From Epichloe hybrida (Eukaryota > Ascomycota > Sordariomycetes > Hypocreales > Clavicipitaceae): a stretch of DNA of 64,000 nucleotides. Positions 13,450-24,841 of the stretch are shown here, piece by piece (position 1 is the stretch's first letter; each line of letters opens with the position of its first letter). Under the pieces are notes generated by a model. The model did no database searches. It was given only the letters and a program-made list of their open reading frames with translations, and was not told the DNA's origin. The stretch covers positions 4,092,001 to 4,156,000 of the forward strand of contig JAFEKR010000001.1 in NCBI GenBank assembly GCA_019022495.1, written 5' to 3'. Position numbers and translations under genes: made by a program.

Positions 13450-13651
13450 TATAAGGCCTTACTTATAACACTAGCGTGCTAGCATACTACTAGGCGGGCG
13501 TACTATGCCTTAGGGCTAGGTCTATGTAACACTAGCGAGTTATTACCTATAAGTTAGTAACTCACACGTATAACACACTTAGACCTAGTAAGCTTTAGTT
13601 AATATACGAACGCCCCCATACCTCTTGCCTAGCTATCCCTTTGTTCTCACA
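13450..13651 (+). repeat. Right LTR of the Gypsy element
   Basis: Direct copy of the left LTR; the first bases TATAAGGCC are the RIP form of TGTGAGGCC. It is followed immediately by the CTAGC duplication. Confidence 0.82.
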
Positions 13652-13656
13652 CTAGC

Positions 13657-13856
13657 AAATAGCTTTAAATATATGGTTATAATTATAATTATAATGATAT
13701 GTGTGGATAGGAGAGGGAATTACTATGGAAAAGGTTAGGCCTAACTATAAGGTTATACGTAAAAATTTGCTGTGAGCCTAGTATCAGGTGCCAGCCACTA
13801 CCAGCCACATTTGGGGGTGCTATTTACGCTTACGCGTTTGCTTGATAACCACGCCC
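13657..13856 (-). repeat. Right terminal inverted repeat of the MULE
   Basis: On the minus strand it begins GGGCGTGGTTATCAAGCAAA and follows the left inverted repeat through GTAAATAGCACCCCCAAATG to TTTAAAGCTATT. The 9-bp duplication follows at 13857-13865. Confidence 0.85.
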
Positions 13857-13865
13857 CAATCAACC

Positions 13866-15348
13866 CGACGGAAGACGGACGATTCGATGCTAGTTTAGAG
13901 GATTTCGGGCTTCCAGCTTGGTGTCAGTGTCAGTCAGCTGCAGATAGCAGGCAGGCAGGTGGCAGGCAGGTGGCAGGCAGGTAGCACCGTTGATGCTGCC
14001 ACGTCGAATGCCGTTGCACAAATGGCTGGTAATAGTAGAAGGAAGGAACGAAGGAAGCAAGCAAGCAAGCAAGCAAGCAAGACTGTGCCAGGTGCCAGGT
14101 GCCAGGTGTCAGTTGCCAGCAGGCTGCAAATCGTTCGTCAATAACGCAACTTGACTCGGGTCGTCAACTTGCACGTCAACAACAGCTGCGTCCGTCCGAT
14201 GACTACCACCTCCGTTCGATCCATCCAACTTCTTCGGAAACATAAAACAAAACACCTAACGTTCCTCGATGGATTTGCATTTGTGCCACCCGCGACTACT
14301 TTCGTCTGCTGAATATAAGGGACGGTCTCGATTGCTCCCATCACTCAAGCTCTACCTGCAGTGCCCTACGGTTGTGACCAAGCTAACCCAAACGAGGCGG
14401 GCTAGTACGGAAATCGAGTTGTCTGATGATACATTATTAAATCGGCAGACTCCGATTGTTTCCAACTTTTCGTCGCATAATGAGCGGACAAGACGGAGAC
14501 GAAACCTCCATATTAGGGATAAAGATGAGTGGTTTGACCTAAAGCTACGGCTTACTCTATTCCGGTCGCACATCATTCTGGTGTGACCCCTTGTTTATTC
14601 AACATGTTTGTCGTCAGAGTGCGACAAAGCCTGTCCTTGCGAGGGTTTCACGCCCTGTTGCAGCCTGCGTTGCGCAGACAGTACCCCGTTCAGTACACTG
14701 ACTTCGGAAGAAACATCGACGCCTCACATGGCAATGCCGCCGTCTAGTATTATAGCTCGACTGCATGGGCCACGGGCCAACTATGAGAGATATGTACGGA
14801 TTATGCAAAAGTCTACTCCATAGTTCGACTGGGCATCCCTGGCCTTGCGTCTTCGGCGGTGCCGCCCCAAGTGCTCGGACGGGATGGCCTACATGCTATT
14901 GATCCGATTAACGCACTCGGGATCTCGCACGTTGGTTCGGATGGGCTCCTCTCAACGCCTAATTGTACCTGCCCTCCTTGCAGCTCGCCCGCGCGCAACG
15001 CTCAAGTCAGACTTGTGCCGCACTGTGAACTCCTGCTGCGAACAGGGGTGTCCTTGCATTGCAAGTAAAGCAAATTACCCCATGGCCTTGCTCAACCATG
15101 AGGACTCAAAGCATGGCAACATCCGATTTGCGGCAGCGCCAACAGTGTGCACTGTGCTGCAGTGTATCAACAGATGGCTCTACATACTATTTTATTTGTC
15201 TTGACTTTTCGTCTGCTCGAATCGCATTTAGAAAATAGGTAGGATGGATGCCGGCACTGCGATCAAGCCCACTTTGGCCTAAGCAACTTGCTACGCAATT
15301 CCACAAATGACAAGGCCCACTGCGCTCCCGGCTGTTCATCCATAACGT
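13866..15348. other. Intergenic stretch with short tandem repeats
   Basis: No gene recognised. It contains a GGCAGGCAGGT repeat (about 13948-13982), a GCAA array (about 14056-14082) and three copies of GTGCCAGGTGCCAG-like sequence (about 14086-14112). Open frames here are short and unconvincing on both strands. Confidence 0.5.
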
Positions 15349-15618
15349 CTATACTATTATCCGGGAGGCAATATTGATCAAGTGGACGGACGCTAACTTG
15401 TTCGGTGTCACTGACTGTACATGTATGTACGGATTTGTACCCATAGATTTGGCCCACAACTTATCTGTCACCTTGACAAGATACACACCATCCTGTGCCT
15501 TGGACATAATAATGTCTAGGCCAAATCGTTTTGTGGTGTTCAAGATGTCGACTTTGAAAACCCTCTCGAGTAGCAGCAGCGTGGGTTCAGGCTGCTTCGT
15601 CGGCCTTCCTAATGTCAC
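15349..15618 (-). pseudogene. Possible gene fragment of unknown family
   Basis: The minus-strand frame reads like real protein in its middle part: ERVFKVDILNTTKRFGLDII, then MSKAQDGVYLVKVTDKLWAK. It begins without an ATG, has a stop just upstream, and its C-terminal 30 residues look random. I could not extend it by splicing on either side. The plus-strand frame over the same bases is less protein-like. It may be a decayed gene copy or a lone exon. The function is unknown. Confidence 0.3.
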
Positions 15619-16400
15619 CGTCTAGTTGGGACTCGTCGTGGACTCTCCCGGACTCACGACTTTGCTGATGCGGCCTGCGTCTCATGTTGTATTTCAACCC
15701 CCCTCGGACAGGAATAGGATTCTAGACGGACCAGGAGTGGACTGGGGTGGACAGCCAGCCCTTGCAGGAAGGAGGCTTCTAGCATACACGCATACACACA
15801 TACCACATACACACACAGCCACCTGTTTCAGACAGACATAACTTAAGTCTCTAGAAGCTTTGGTTGCAATTCGAAAAGACGCTCGGGCCGTCCAAGATCT
15901 GACATCCTATACTGGAGAATGGAAAATGACCGAACAACACTCTCGGGCCCCATAGTGACTTTGGTGTTTCGGCTGTTTCGATCTACTCGGGTGCAAGCCC
16001 GTCAATGCGAATGGTCCACTCGATCGTGCCCCCAAACAAGTCTGAGGTTCTATCCTTTCCTGTTGGTTTAGAAGATCAGTGGTACAATAATTCGACGTTG
16101 CTCCCATGTTTTATTCTCTTTCTACATGTTCCAACAAATAGCATCGGAGAGCCACCTCCAACCTCGGACGCCTTTCCCTCCAAGAGTATCTTACCATAAA
16201 CTTCCTTTTTTTCGTCCAGGGGAGCAATTCATGCAGAGACGTTGAGCGACTTCTGTGCACGACTCATCCCCGACCTAAGCCCTTATACTTCACCTGACAA
16301 GTGCTCCAGTATACTGGCCTTTGACAAGCAAGATCCTTCCAAAGACAGACCTATCTGCCAGGACACTCACAGACGATATCCTTCTTTCGTCGGTTTTTTT

Positions 16401-16432
<32 letters not shown>

Positions 16433-16440
16433 GTTTGGCC
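15619..16440. other. Upstream region of the ORP1-like gene
   Basis: No gene recognised. It holds CA-rich microsatellite (about 15783-15826) and a T9 run followed by a (GT)n tract of about 30 bases (16395-16431) ending ten bases before the proposed ATG. It probably includes promoter and 5' UTR. Confidence 0.45.
16397..16432. repeat. T-run plus (GT)n microsatellite in the 5' leader
   Basis: Nine T residues and about fifteen GT units lie just upstream of the ATG at 16441. Length is probably variable between strains. Confidence 0.85.
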
Positions 16441-19400
16441 ATGAGGATGGACGTCACTTCCTTGCTGAATGAATCAACAGCAGCAGCATCAGAACATTGC
16501 AAAAGCTCCACGAGGGAGACCACACTGTCACCTTGTAACTTGAATCCAGACAAAGCATCGTCAGGATCTTTACCAACGCCCTCGCCCGACAGAACAACGC
16601 CACAGCAAGACTGGGATTCGATTTCGATTTCAAACCGAAAACCATGGAGCGCTGGTGGCTACGCACTGCCGTCTCAATCTGATCCCAAGTACCGCTCGAA
16701 TTCGATATTTTCGTTCCGATCAACAAGTGATAATTTTGACTCGGAAGGCTCCTATGATTTTACTCCCGTGGAGAGGTACCCCAGAATGGGATCTGTGGAT
16801 TCCGTGTCTATCGAATTGGAACCATCTCAGTCGTCTCTACCTTCAACACGAATGCAACAAAATCTGTGAGTTAGCTCTTTATTGTGTTTGGAGTTTCCCC
16901 ATGGCTAACTTGTATGTGAGGCAAAACTATTGTGATTATAGCCAACGAGACACGGAGACGCCCGAACCAACAGGCCACAAGTTCTCCGACAGTCACAGCA
17001 GTCTTTCGTCTTTCACATCATGGAGATCTAAATCTCACTCCAGGATATCCTCGGCTACAACGTTGAATAGCATTCACAGTGCTCGCCAATTTGTCGCAGA
17101 ATTACCTCTACTCGATAGGACACTGTCGTCAGGTAGTGAATCATACCAGACGCTGAATTCAGCAAAAAGAGCACAAAAACAGGCAACGGATGTTGGGCCA
17201 TTACCACCACATGAAATTGATGAGATGGCTACTCCAAAAAGATCTGAAAGTCCTTCAGACGCCGTCTTGAATATGAAGAACGCAAACAAGACTTCAATCG
17301 CCGATACTCCTATCAGGTTAGTGAACTGTTCTCATGCTGCCAACTTACTTTACTGTCTTGCCCTGTCCATGACTATCGCCGCGTCCGGTTCTTCTCAACC
17401 GAACAAACCTGCAAAAGTGAGGCCGGGTAGAGGTTCGTCTGAAATACGTTGAGGCTGCCTGGCAAGCTTGACCCACGGTGAATCACGGTTGGGGCAAAGA
17501 CTCCTCACAACATGTTTGACGCATCTTGATGAGTAAATGTTAAGCTCCGCCTTCTCCCGGGGACTTGGTCATGATCACTGCACCCGACATCTATCATTTA
17601 TCCACACGCATCGCCTTTTCTCACCACTAGTACACACAAACGATCAAGTGTTCGGGACTGGAAGATTTCTTACGATTGCCTCCAGAAGTTCTCTTTACTG
17701 ACATATCCTCCCCCCCCCCCCCCGTGACTAGTGATCCATCGAGCAGGCCATCTCCCTTCGCCGGTTCTTCGAAATCACACAAGAGGGCTGCTTCTGCTCC
17801 AGACTTCTGCCCTGTGGCCAACTATAGATCATCCAGACAACTCAGGGCCGTTTTAGCAACCCCCAGCGAAGTCATGGCTGTCGCGGACGGTGGAAGCACA
17901 CAGCCTCTGTGGCGGGTTGACAACACAAATGCAGGCCCTGCACACACGATGGGCGATTACAGTGAGTCTGGAGTAGAAGGACGTGTTCCAAAACACCACC
18001 AGAGCGAGGACATTGGTACCGGTATTCCTGCACCGGGTCTCATGCACACTCTCCCTTCTTCAGCTTTTACGGCTGGCCCACTCGATTGCGAACCACGTTC
18101 GGCGAAACCGTCATTCAACACCACCGTTCCCTTGGATGAGGACGACGAGGAAAAGCCTGTTTGCATGTTTGTTGACGATTGCGACACCGGGTCTCAGCTT
18201 CGGAAAGCCATATCACACTTGTTTGGTCGCAACAAGACTTGCACACTCAAGATTCCGAAAATGGTATGGGTGTACTACTGTCGTAAGCATTATCAGAGGG
18301 TTCGATACCGAAACGCAAGAACGTACCCCGTGACTCAGATGGAACTCGTGGAAACCCAAATTGAGCGTCTCAAGGCATGGAGTGACCGAAATCAAGGCAG
18401 AGGGAAAGGAGCATACATCAAATCATGGACGCTGTCGTTGCGAAAACGAGAAGAGAAGCGACTTCGGGGAAATAAGAGAGGAATCGAGGACGAGGATGAC
18501 ACGGCCGCTCTTGGGGCTGGCCACATTCCCGCGTGGATCATCAGTGAGCTCGGCGATGGCTTTGACACAGCTCGCATGTTTGCCATCGCAGCCCGCCTTC
18601 GTGAAGAGATTGAGAACGGAACTCTAAACCAAGTACCGGAAATTGAGTTCCTCCCTGACATCGTGGACGATGATAGCGAGAAGGACACAGGCAAGCCTGC
18701 CCGGTATCGGAGACAGACTGGGTCTATCAACGCGGCGAAAACGTCGAAACGAAAGGCCTCTGATTTTGGCGTAATGACCCGCCAAAGCCCCATGTATGGG
18801 GATATGGGCTATGGCAGCCACCACCAAGCAGCAGACGATGAGGATATCATGAGCCCCTCGGGGAAGCGGTCGCGCACTGCCCGAGCCGCCACATTTCCGC
18901 ACTTTCAGTCATCAGACTTGCAGGGCGCGTACGTGACGGACCCATCGCATCCATGTATGGCGTCGTCTCCTTACGGATTTGGCGCTCAAGGACCTGCCGG
19001 TCACCCCCCGCGTGCCCAGAATATTGTGCCCAGGATTCAGCCTCTAGAGTACGGCCACCATGTCTATGCCCAGATGGGACGTCAGGATCAACATGTCCAC
19101 AATGCATCACGGGGCCACACTCACACGTCATCGTATCAAGGTCCTCAGGAGGTTTCATATGCTCAAAAGTCATACAATCATTACCATGCTGCGGCTGGCT
19201 ATGAGCAGCAGTCGGGCCAATATACCAACAGCCGAAACACTCCCTCCTCCCCTCCTCCCACTCTGCCGTCCATCGCAACTCGGATGCAGGGTGGTGGTCC
19301 CGTGTATGGCCATCCAGGGTCTGATCGAAGCGCGGCAAGCATGCGACCTCATCATTCGCATGGTCCTCCGCGGCCCATGCACCAGAGATCTGCCAGCGCT

Positions 19401-19778
19401 TACACGCCAGGGAGCAGATTTGTCTCCATGGCTGGCAGGCCGTCCAGCTCCGGCAATGGCGGACCCATAGAGCATCTCAGGTATGGAGGTGACGCCTACG
19501 GGCCACCGCCGCCAGCATTCTACGAGCCGGCACGTCATGGTCCTCCGGCATATGGAAGACATGAATGGGCGTCTGAGTATAGCCACACGTCGGCCGCTCC
19601 CCAGCATCCTCACCAGCACTATGATCATGGGCCAAACTACGGGCCTCCTCCTTTGGCGATGGACACTTCTCGTGAGGCACAACCACCCACAAGGTCACAG
19701 TCACGAGGTCACAACCACACGCCAACTTATCCTGAGCCAATGGCGCCAGTGATGCCAGTGAGTAGCCGATCGGCTTGA
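16441..19778 (+). CDS. ORP1-like conserved fungal protein, putative nuclear regulator
   Basis: Model: exons 16441-16865, 16942-17316 and 17732-19778, introns GTGAGT...ATAG and GTTAGT...CTAG. All phases agree and give 948 aa. Residues about 408-500 form the only compact domain: CMFVDDCDTGSQLRKAISHL, then FGRNKTCTLKIP, then WVYYCRKHYQRVRYRNARTY. It is Cys/His/Arg-rich and, from memory, typical of fungal proteins annotated 'ORP1-like'. The N-terminal part is Ser/Thr-rich (MDVTSLLN start). The C-terminal 400 residues are rich in Pro, His, Gly and Tyr with a basic stretch KTSKRKASDFG. Nuclear location is inferred. The second intron (415 nt) is long for this genome and holds a C15 run; an alternative acceptor at 17630 would add YTQTIKCSGLEDFLRLPP but breaks phase, so the middle of the model is uncertain. 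Confidence 0.65.
17711..17723 (+). repeat. Poly-C run at a doubtful exon edge
   Basis: A long C homopolymer (about 13-15 bases) lies just before the acceptor used at 17731. A length error here would change which splice model keeps frame. Confidence 0.8.
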
Positions 19779-21206
19779 TGCTTCAACGGGGCAAAGTAGC
19801 TTGTCTCTGTACAAAAGTCCTTCATCCCCAATGTGCTATGAAACACTTTGCTTCCCTTTTCTCTTTCTTCCTTCTTTTCTTTCAGCGACAGTATCGGTTC
19901 GACGAAGCGTCAGGCGCATCGCCAGCGGCATGCTAAGCTATCCTTGCGCGCATTTTATCCGAGGGGCGGCCCCAACCTTGCTTTCTCTCATTGCTCCTGT
20001 TCTTTTTTATTCTTCTTTCAATCGTCTTTCTGAAGCAATGCTGGGCTTCGCTTTACGCTACATACCGCGGAACGCGGAAGGGCATTTATTGGATGGTACA
20101 CAGGTGTACCAAGACTGTGTTTCACTGGGTTGATGAACAACATGACAGTCATGACTATGGGGGCTGGGCTTTCTTGATGGACCGGACCGGTGTCTTTTCT
20201 TCTTCTGCTTTTGTTCATCTTGCTGCATCTTGGGAGGGTGTAGATAGCAGGCGTAGGAGCCTAATAATGTATCAATTTTCGATTACGCATTACACACAAG
20301 ATGCTTTGTCGGTGAATGTTGAGCATCACGACGCCGGCCGGCCAGCCAGCCATCCATGGCCACGCGGACTTGCTACTAGTAGCGTCACTTGATGATTCTG
20401 ACACAACGCAAGCATATTTCATCGCAACATGACACCACGACCAGGCCTATGAACCTCGATTTTTAAAAACCCTCGCCCAGTAGTGCCTGACCTACATGCA
20501 CTTTATCGCAAGCATCATGATGGAAAATACTGCCTTTAGTTGGAGGGGAGGCAAGTTGGCAACCAGGAAACCATGTACATGAGCCTGCACTTTGTTCAGA
20601 CCGTCCCGCACATTTGACCCTTCTTGTGCCTGCCTGCGATTTCGATCAATATAATTGATACTCACCCCTGTGACGTTGAAACTCCCCCGGGACATCTCCG
20701 CCTCCCATCCCTTGATGCCTCAATCATCATCGAAAGAGACTCCGTAATGATAAGATATTGTGTGGTTTTGGCTGTCAACGATAGATTTGGCTTTACTTCG
20801 CTTTCACGGCATCATGTGCGCTACAAACGAGATGATGCTCCCTAAACTGGACGTGTCCCTCCCATGTTTCATGTCTTGGACTCGTGGACACATAGATTTC
20901 AGGACATCTGACATTTCTTGCTTTCCATGTACCGCGAGCATCTCCCTCGCTCATTCAACGTACCAAGCATCCATTCATTATCATGTCGCCACGTATAAGA
21001 TTTCCGCCCATATTCATTAACACACGCCTGGAGGACAACGTCTCCTCCATGATGCAAGACAACAAAGAGACAATCTCGACCTCTCTGTCCAATTTTCCAG
21101 CAAGACCCATAACGCCTGCGCCAGGTCAACCATACAAGATTGAGGCTCTGTACAACCATCGCCCCCAACTTGTTAAAAAAAAAAAAACCCCACATGTAGC
21201 TGTTCG
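19779..21206. other. Convergent intergenic region, no gene recognised
   Basis: It lies between the stop of the ORP1-like gene and the stop of the SPX gene, so mostly 3' UTR and spacer. T-rich runs follow the first stop. Open frames on both strands overlap each other and carry no motif. Confidence 0.5.
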
Positions 21207-23022
21207 TCAAGGCGCGTTGCCAAGAACCAGTACCAAAAGCATGCCATTCAGAATACACGACGCGATAAAGGCACTCCAGACCATGACTTTGAACGAGAGA
21301 GACAGTGGGCCTCGGCGATAAAGCATCATGCCGAGACCAGAGCCGGCGCAAAAAAGACTAATCATGGTTCCGACCGTCACACCGGCATCGACCTCGACAC
21401 GAAGCTTGTGTTTTCCTGTCAGGATGAGCACGCTATCAATGCCAAGGAGCGCAAACGAAAACACCAAACAACCTAGCGTGGCCCAGACGAGCACCTTGTC
21501 TCGGTACCGTTGCACTTCTTGTTCGCCGATGCTGGGGAGCGCATGGTGAGTAGCATATCCAAATTGCGGGTAGCCGTCCGAGGTAAAATATCCTTCTTCC
21601 TCCGAATCCACGACGGTAGATGCGCATCCCAGGCTAGAGCCGTGTTTTGGGGAAAGAAGCGGGCGATGCTCATTGCTGGGCCGCCGCATCTTGAACCACT
21701 GCTTTGCTTTCTCAAGAGGCAAGGCCAACATGGAGTTCACATAGGCGAGGCCAGGAAAACCCGTGTCATCATCAGGGTTGATGTAAATTGCATAATCATC
21801 TTCGGGGCCTCCTGCCTCACTACCGTCGTCATACTCATTCCAGTACTTGACCGGCGAGTCCAATTGAGCGGGAGAGAGTGGCTTAAAATTGACTTGTCGA
21901 TGGCGGCGTCGTCCTGGTAGGTCTGGTACAGCTTGCTCATCGGTTTCGGAGGAGCTAGGCTCGCTGAAGTGAGGTGTCGTGGCTTGTAGATCAGCGAGGA
22001 TCTCGTCGTGTCGGTTTTGCAGGCTTTGCAGTTGTTCAAAGGTTCGTTTGGTGAAGCTTTTAGGGTTGCTCAAGATGTTTTCGTTCACTCGAGGGGTCAA
22101 CGTCATTGACCCAGTCCATTTCTGTTGCTCGGGTAGAATCATGTTAGTTAGGGCTCAGTTGCAGCATCAGGATAACAAAATGAACAATGATGCAAGACCA
22201 GGCAAGGCGGCCCTCCCCCCCGTCACGACAAAAAAAGAAGAAAAAAAGAAGAGAAGGGAAGAAGAAACCCGTGATTGGAATGCTTCATTATTCCATACCT
22301 TGTATTTTTTGAGAATCTTTCGAAAGGCAATGATTTGGGCACTGGTGAAGCGTGACAGCGCTTGTAATTCTTTTCCACATCGCAGCAGTTCCCTTTCGTA
22401 CTTGGCGAACCTTCGCTGCCGTTTTAGTGACAGTGTAGAATCATTCGCATCCGAGTACTTGGCAACCCAACGCTGAGTTTTGCTAGCAAGATGTTCTTTG
22501 GGTTGCACAATTTGTGTCATCAGCGGCGAGTCACACAAAATCCGGCATGTTTTTTTTGTTCCAGTCGGATGCTACGTCACACGTACCTAAGCGCCTGGAA
22601 ATTTCATCCGCTTTACTGGTGATGAACATATCAACACGATCGTGCTGGCGACATAGCTCGAGATAGAGCCCATTCTCGAATTTCCCCAAGGCTGTATCTT
22701 GGTGACCGGGAATTGCAATGGCCGTAGCCTGATCGCGCATGGTGTGTACCTTGATCTCATGCTTAAGAGAGTTGTAGTCGAGGTTGTCTAATTGCACAAG
22801 AAAAAGCAAAAAAAAACCCTTGTTAGTGAAAAAATGCAAGACATACGCCAGGGAGGAAGGGATCAGCAGGTGAAGCGTTGGCTGCCAGACGGGCGACGGG
22901 CGACGGGCGACGGGCGCCACTGGCTGCATGTGCCGTGCCATGCATGACAGAACAATGTGCGAAGACTTACGAAGACTCCATTCTGGAACAGATTCGTGTT
23001 CCAGTTGCTGCCCGTATTTCAT
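21207..23022 (-). CDS. SPX-domain membrane protein with three C-terminal helices
   Basis: Four exons on the minus strand: 23022-22971, 22787-22587, 22495-22299 and 22121-21207. All introns are GT-AG and in phase; 454 aa. The N-terminus MKYGQQLEHESVPEWSLHNL is a classic SPX start. Downstream come the Lys/Arg helix LSLKRQRRFAKYERELLR and the block FRKILKKYKKWTGS, which in SPX domains bind inositol pyrophosphates. A Ser/acidic linker follows, with an acidic stretch near EYDDGSEAGGPEDDY. Three hydrophobic helices lie at about 360-384, 398-418 and 429-450. There is no VTC polymerase domain and no EXS or transporter domain, so it resembles a minimal VTC/Vtc5-like architecture rather than Pho87, Pho81 or Syg1. 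Likely role: phosphate sensing at the vacuole or another membrane (inference). Confidence 0.82.
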
Positions 23023-23749
23023 ACTTTGTGGGCGCAGGATGCGGGAACAGTTTTGCCAGCTAAAGGAGAGAAAAGGACGAATTGCATTCCCAGCCAAGAG
23101 AGCAAAGCACTTGGCAACGGGCCAAACGGGCTGAACGGGCTGAACGGGCTGAATAGAAATAACGGAGATGTACTCGGTAGTGCACAAGGTACGCCCGCGT
23201 TTGGTGTCGGCTTTCCGATTGAACAATTGAACGAAGCCTGCCTGGTCCTTCGCTCGGCGGTGGTGGATAGCGCCGTTGTCGTTTGTTCGGGGGCGGCTGA
23301 GCCGCGACTCGACAAAGGGAGGCCGACAAGTGGTGGTGGTATCACGGAACTAGCAATGATGATGATGATGCGGGAGAGAACAAAATCGTCATGTGATGAT
23401 GCAGCAGCCAGAAGACGAAGGAAAGGCAAAATCATGGGTAATATGATATACAATCACAGGGGCAATATCACATGGGTATCGATACCAGGGCGTCCGACGA
23501 CAAGTTGGGAGGGAGTCATGATAAGGAAAATCGAAATCGGAAGGGACGTCTGTCGGAGACCCTGCACAGACGAGGCCGGAGACGGCGCCAGACACGGGCT
23601 CTCTGAAACCCACGCTACTCTTGCACATTACTCGGTATTATTATGTGTTGTGCACATACGGATTACATGTACGGATTACATTACATAGACTGCGCTGCAC
23701 TCGACGTGGCGCAGTGGTACAGTGTCCCTCACCGATGGAGAAGAGGTGA

Positions 23750-23803
23750 TTTCATGGATTTCATGGATTTCATGGATTTCACGGATTTCACGGATTTCAT
23801 GGA
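23750..23803 (+). repeat. 9-bp tandem repeat (ATTTCATGG), about six units
   Basis: Consecutive units ATTTCATGG or ATTTCACGG. It is in frame with a short open frame, but nothing else supports translation. Confidence 0.85.
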
Positions 23804-24796
23804 GAGCCAACTTCGCCTGGGTCGTGGCCCACCTTTCCCAGCAAAGGAATGTGATTGCGTAATGCTTCCTGCTCCCGAGGATTACAATACATAATAATCA
23901 TAATAATCATCGGCCTCCCGAAGGCCGCATGCTTGCGACACGGCACTAAACCATGAGTCCATGACCACTTGATGTTGGCCAAGCAAGCCAAAGGCCAGTT
24001 ACGTTTCCGGCAGTCTATCGCGTGCCTCGAAAATCTTCTTCATCCCCCTCCCCCCCCTCTCTCACGCCGCGCTAGCTGTGTCAAAATTCGGCATCGCTTG
24101 TTTTGGTATTTGCCTTATGTAGGCTTATCTGCCTATCTATCCGGCCGCGACCCCTCACTCCCTCACTCTCTCCTGGTCGCACAATCTTGCCAGCCATTGG
24201 CCCCTGTGAATGGCGGCATCTGGCGCGCCGCATTGTAATAATACCCACTACGGATTACATACTACCTACGAATATTACTAAGGAGTAGATCGACTTGAGC
24301 ATTACATGTACTGGCAGCCATGGCGCCAAGCAATACGTATCACAAGAAAATGCATCAATCCCTTTTTCTCCGGGTCGAGCATTGCAGCAGTGAGGGTGAG
24401 GGGAGCAGGAATAAGCCAAGCATCATGTCGATTCTGCTGTGATGGATGCCGCGATGCTGTGCTTCCCCAACATTTCCACCGACGTCCTTCCTCAGACCAA
24501 CGAACACAACAATGGCTGACAGCTTTTTTTTGCAGCCGCCGTCACATCTGCAGTCTGGCAGATCGGGATGGACGCTGGAGATACGGAGTAAATACATGTG
24601 GGCGATTTCGAAACGGGTCACCGATGGTAGCAACTAGCAAGCAAGTGGAGATGAGGAATCCTCAACTTCTCCCGAGTCCTTACCGTCTCTTCAGGAGCCC
24701 ACCTGTCCCCCTCCCTCCCCCCCCGTCATGAACCGGGCCGGTCCCAATTAGCCGCCAAGTCATGGATCTCGAGATGATGGACACGACGGACTCATC

Positions 24797-24841
24797 GGCT
24801 CCCAAGCTCCCCTTGGCTCCCAAGCTCCCCTTGGCTCCCAT
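24797..24841 (+). repeat. 18-bp tandem repeat, about 2.5 copies
   Basis: Unit CTCCCAAGCTCCCCTTGG repeated without interruption; no gene association seen. Confidence 0.8.

Larger units (their letters stand above)
7046..13651 (+). mobile_element. Ty3/Gypsy LTR retrotransposon (chromovirus type), RIP-degraded, nested in the MULE
   Basis: Two direct repeats of about 200 bp (left starting TGTGAGGCC at 7046, right at 13450-13651 ending CTCACA) flank a body with the order gag, zinc knuckle, protease, reverse transcriptase, RNase H, integrase, chromodomain. A purine-rich tract (AGTAAGGGGG, about 13437-13446) precedes the right LTR. The matching CTAGC duplication shows a single insertion into the MULE. 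Stops are dense throughout, so no protein can be made. Roughly 1.3 kb of non-coding sequence lies between the chromodomain and the right LTR. Confidence 0.88.
4457..13856 (+). mobile_element. Mutator-like (MULE) DNA transposon, RIP-degraded, carrying a nested Gypsy element
   Basis: The two ends are long inverted repeats: 4457 to about 4670, and about 13652-13856 read on the other strand. They share many identical blocks, such as GTAAATAGCACCCCCAAATG and GGTTAGGCCTAAC-type stretches. They are flanked by a perfect 9-bp duplication. The body (about 4900-6850) encodes a stop-ridden transposase with MULE features. The original element would be about 2.8 kb; the rest is the Gypsy element inserted at 7046-13651. 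The element is very AT-rich and TpA-rich, as expected after RIP, and is surely inactive. Confidence 0.85.

Noticed and set aside
18392..19740. Several 90-170 codon frames on both strands within the ORP1-like exon
   Set aside because: Shadows of a long GC-rich exon without motifs of their own.
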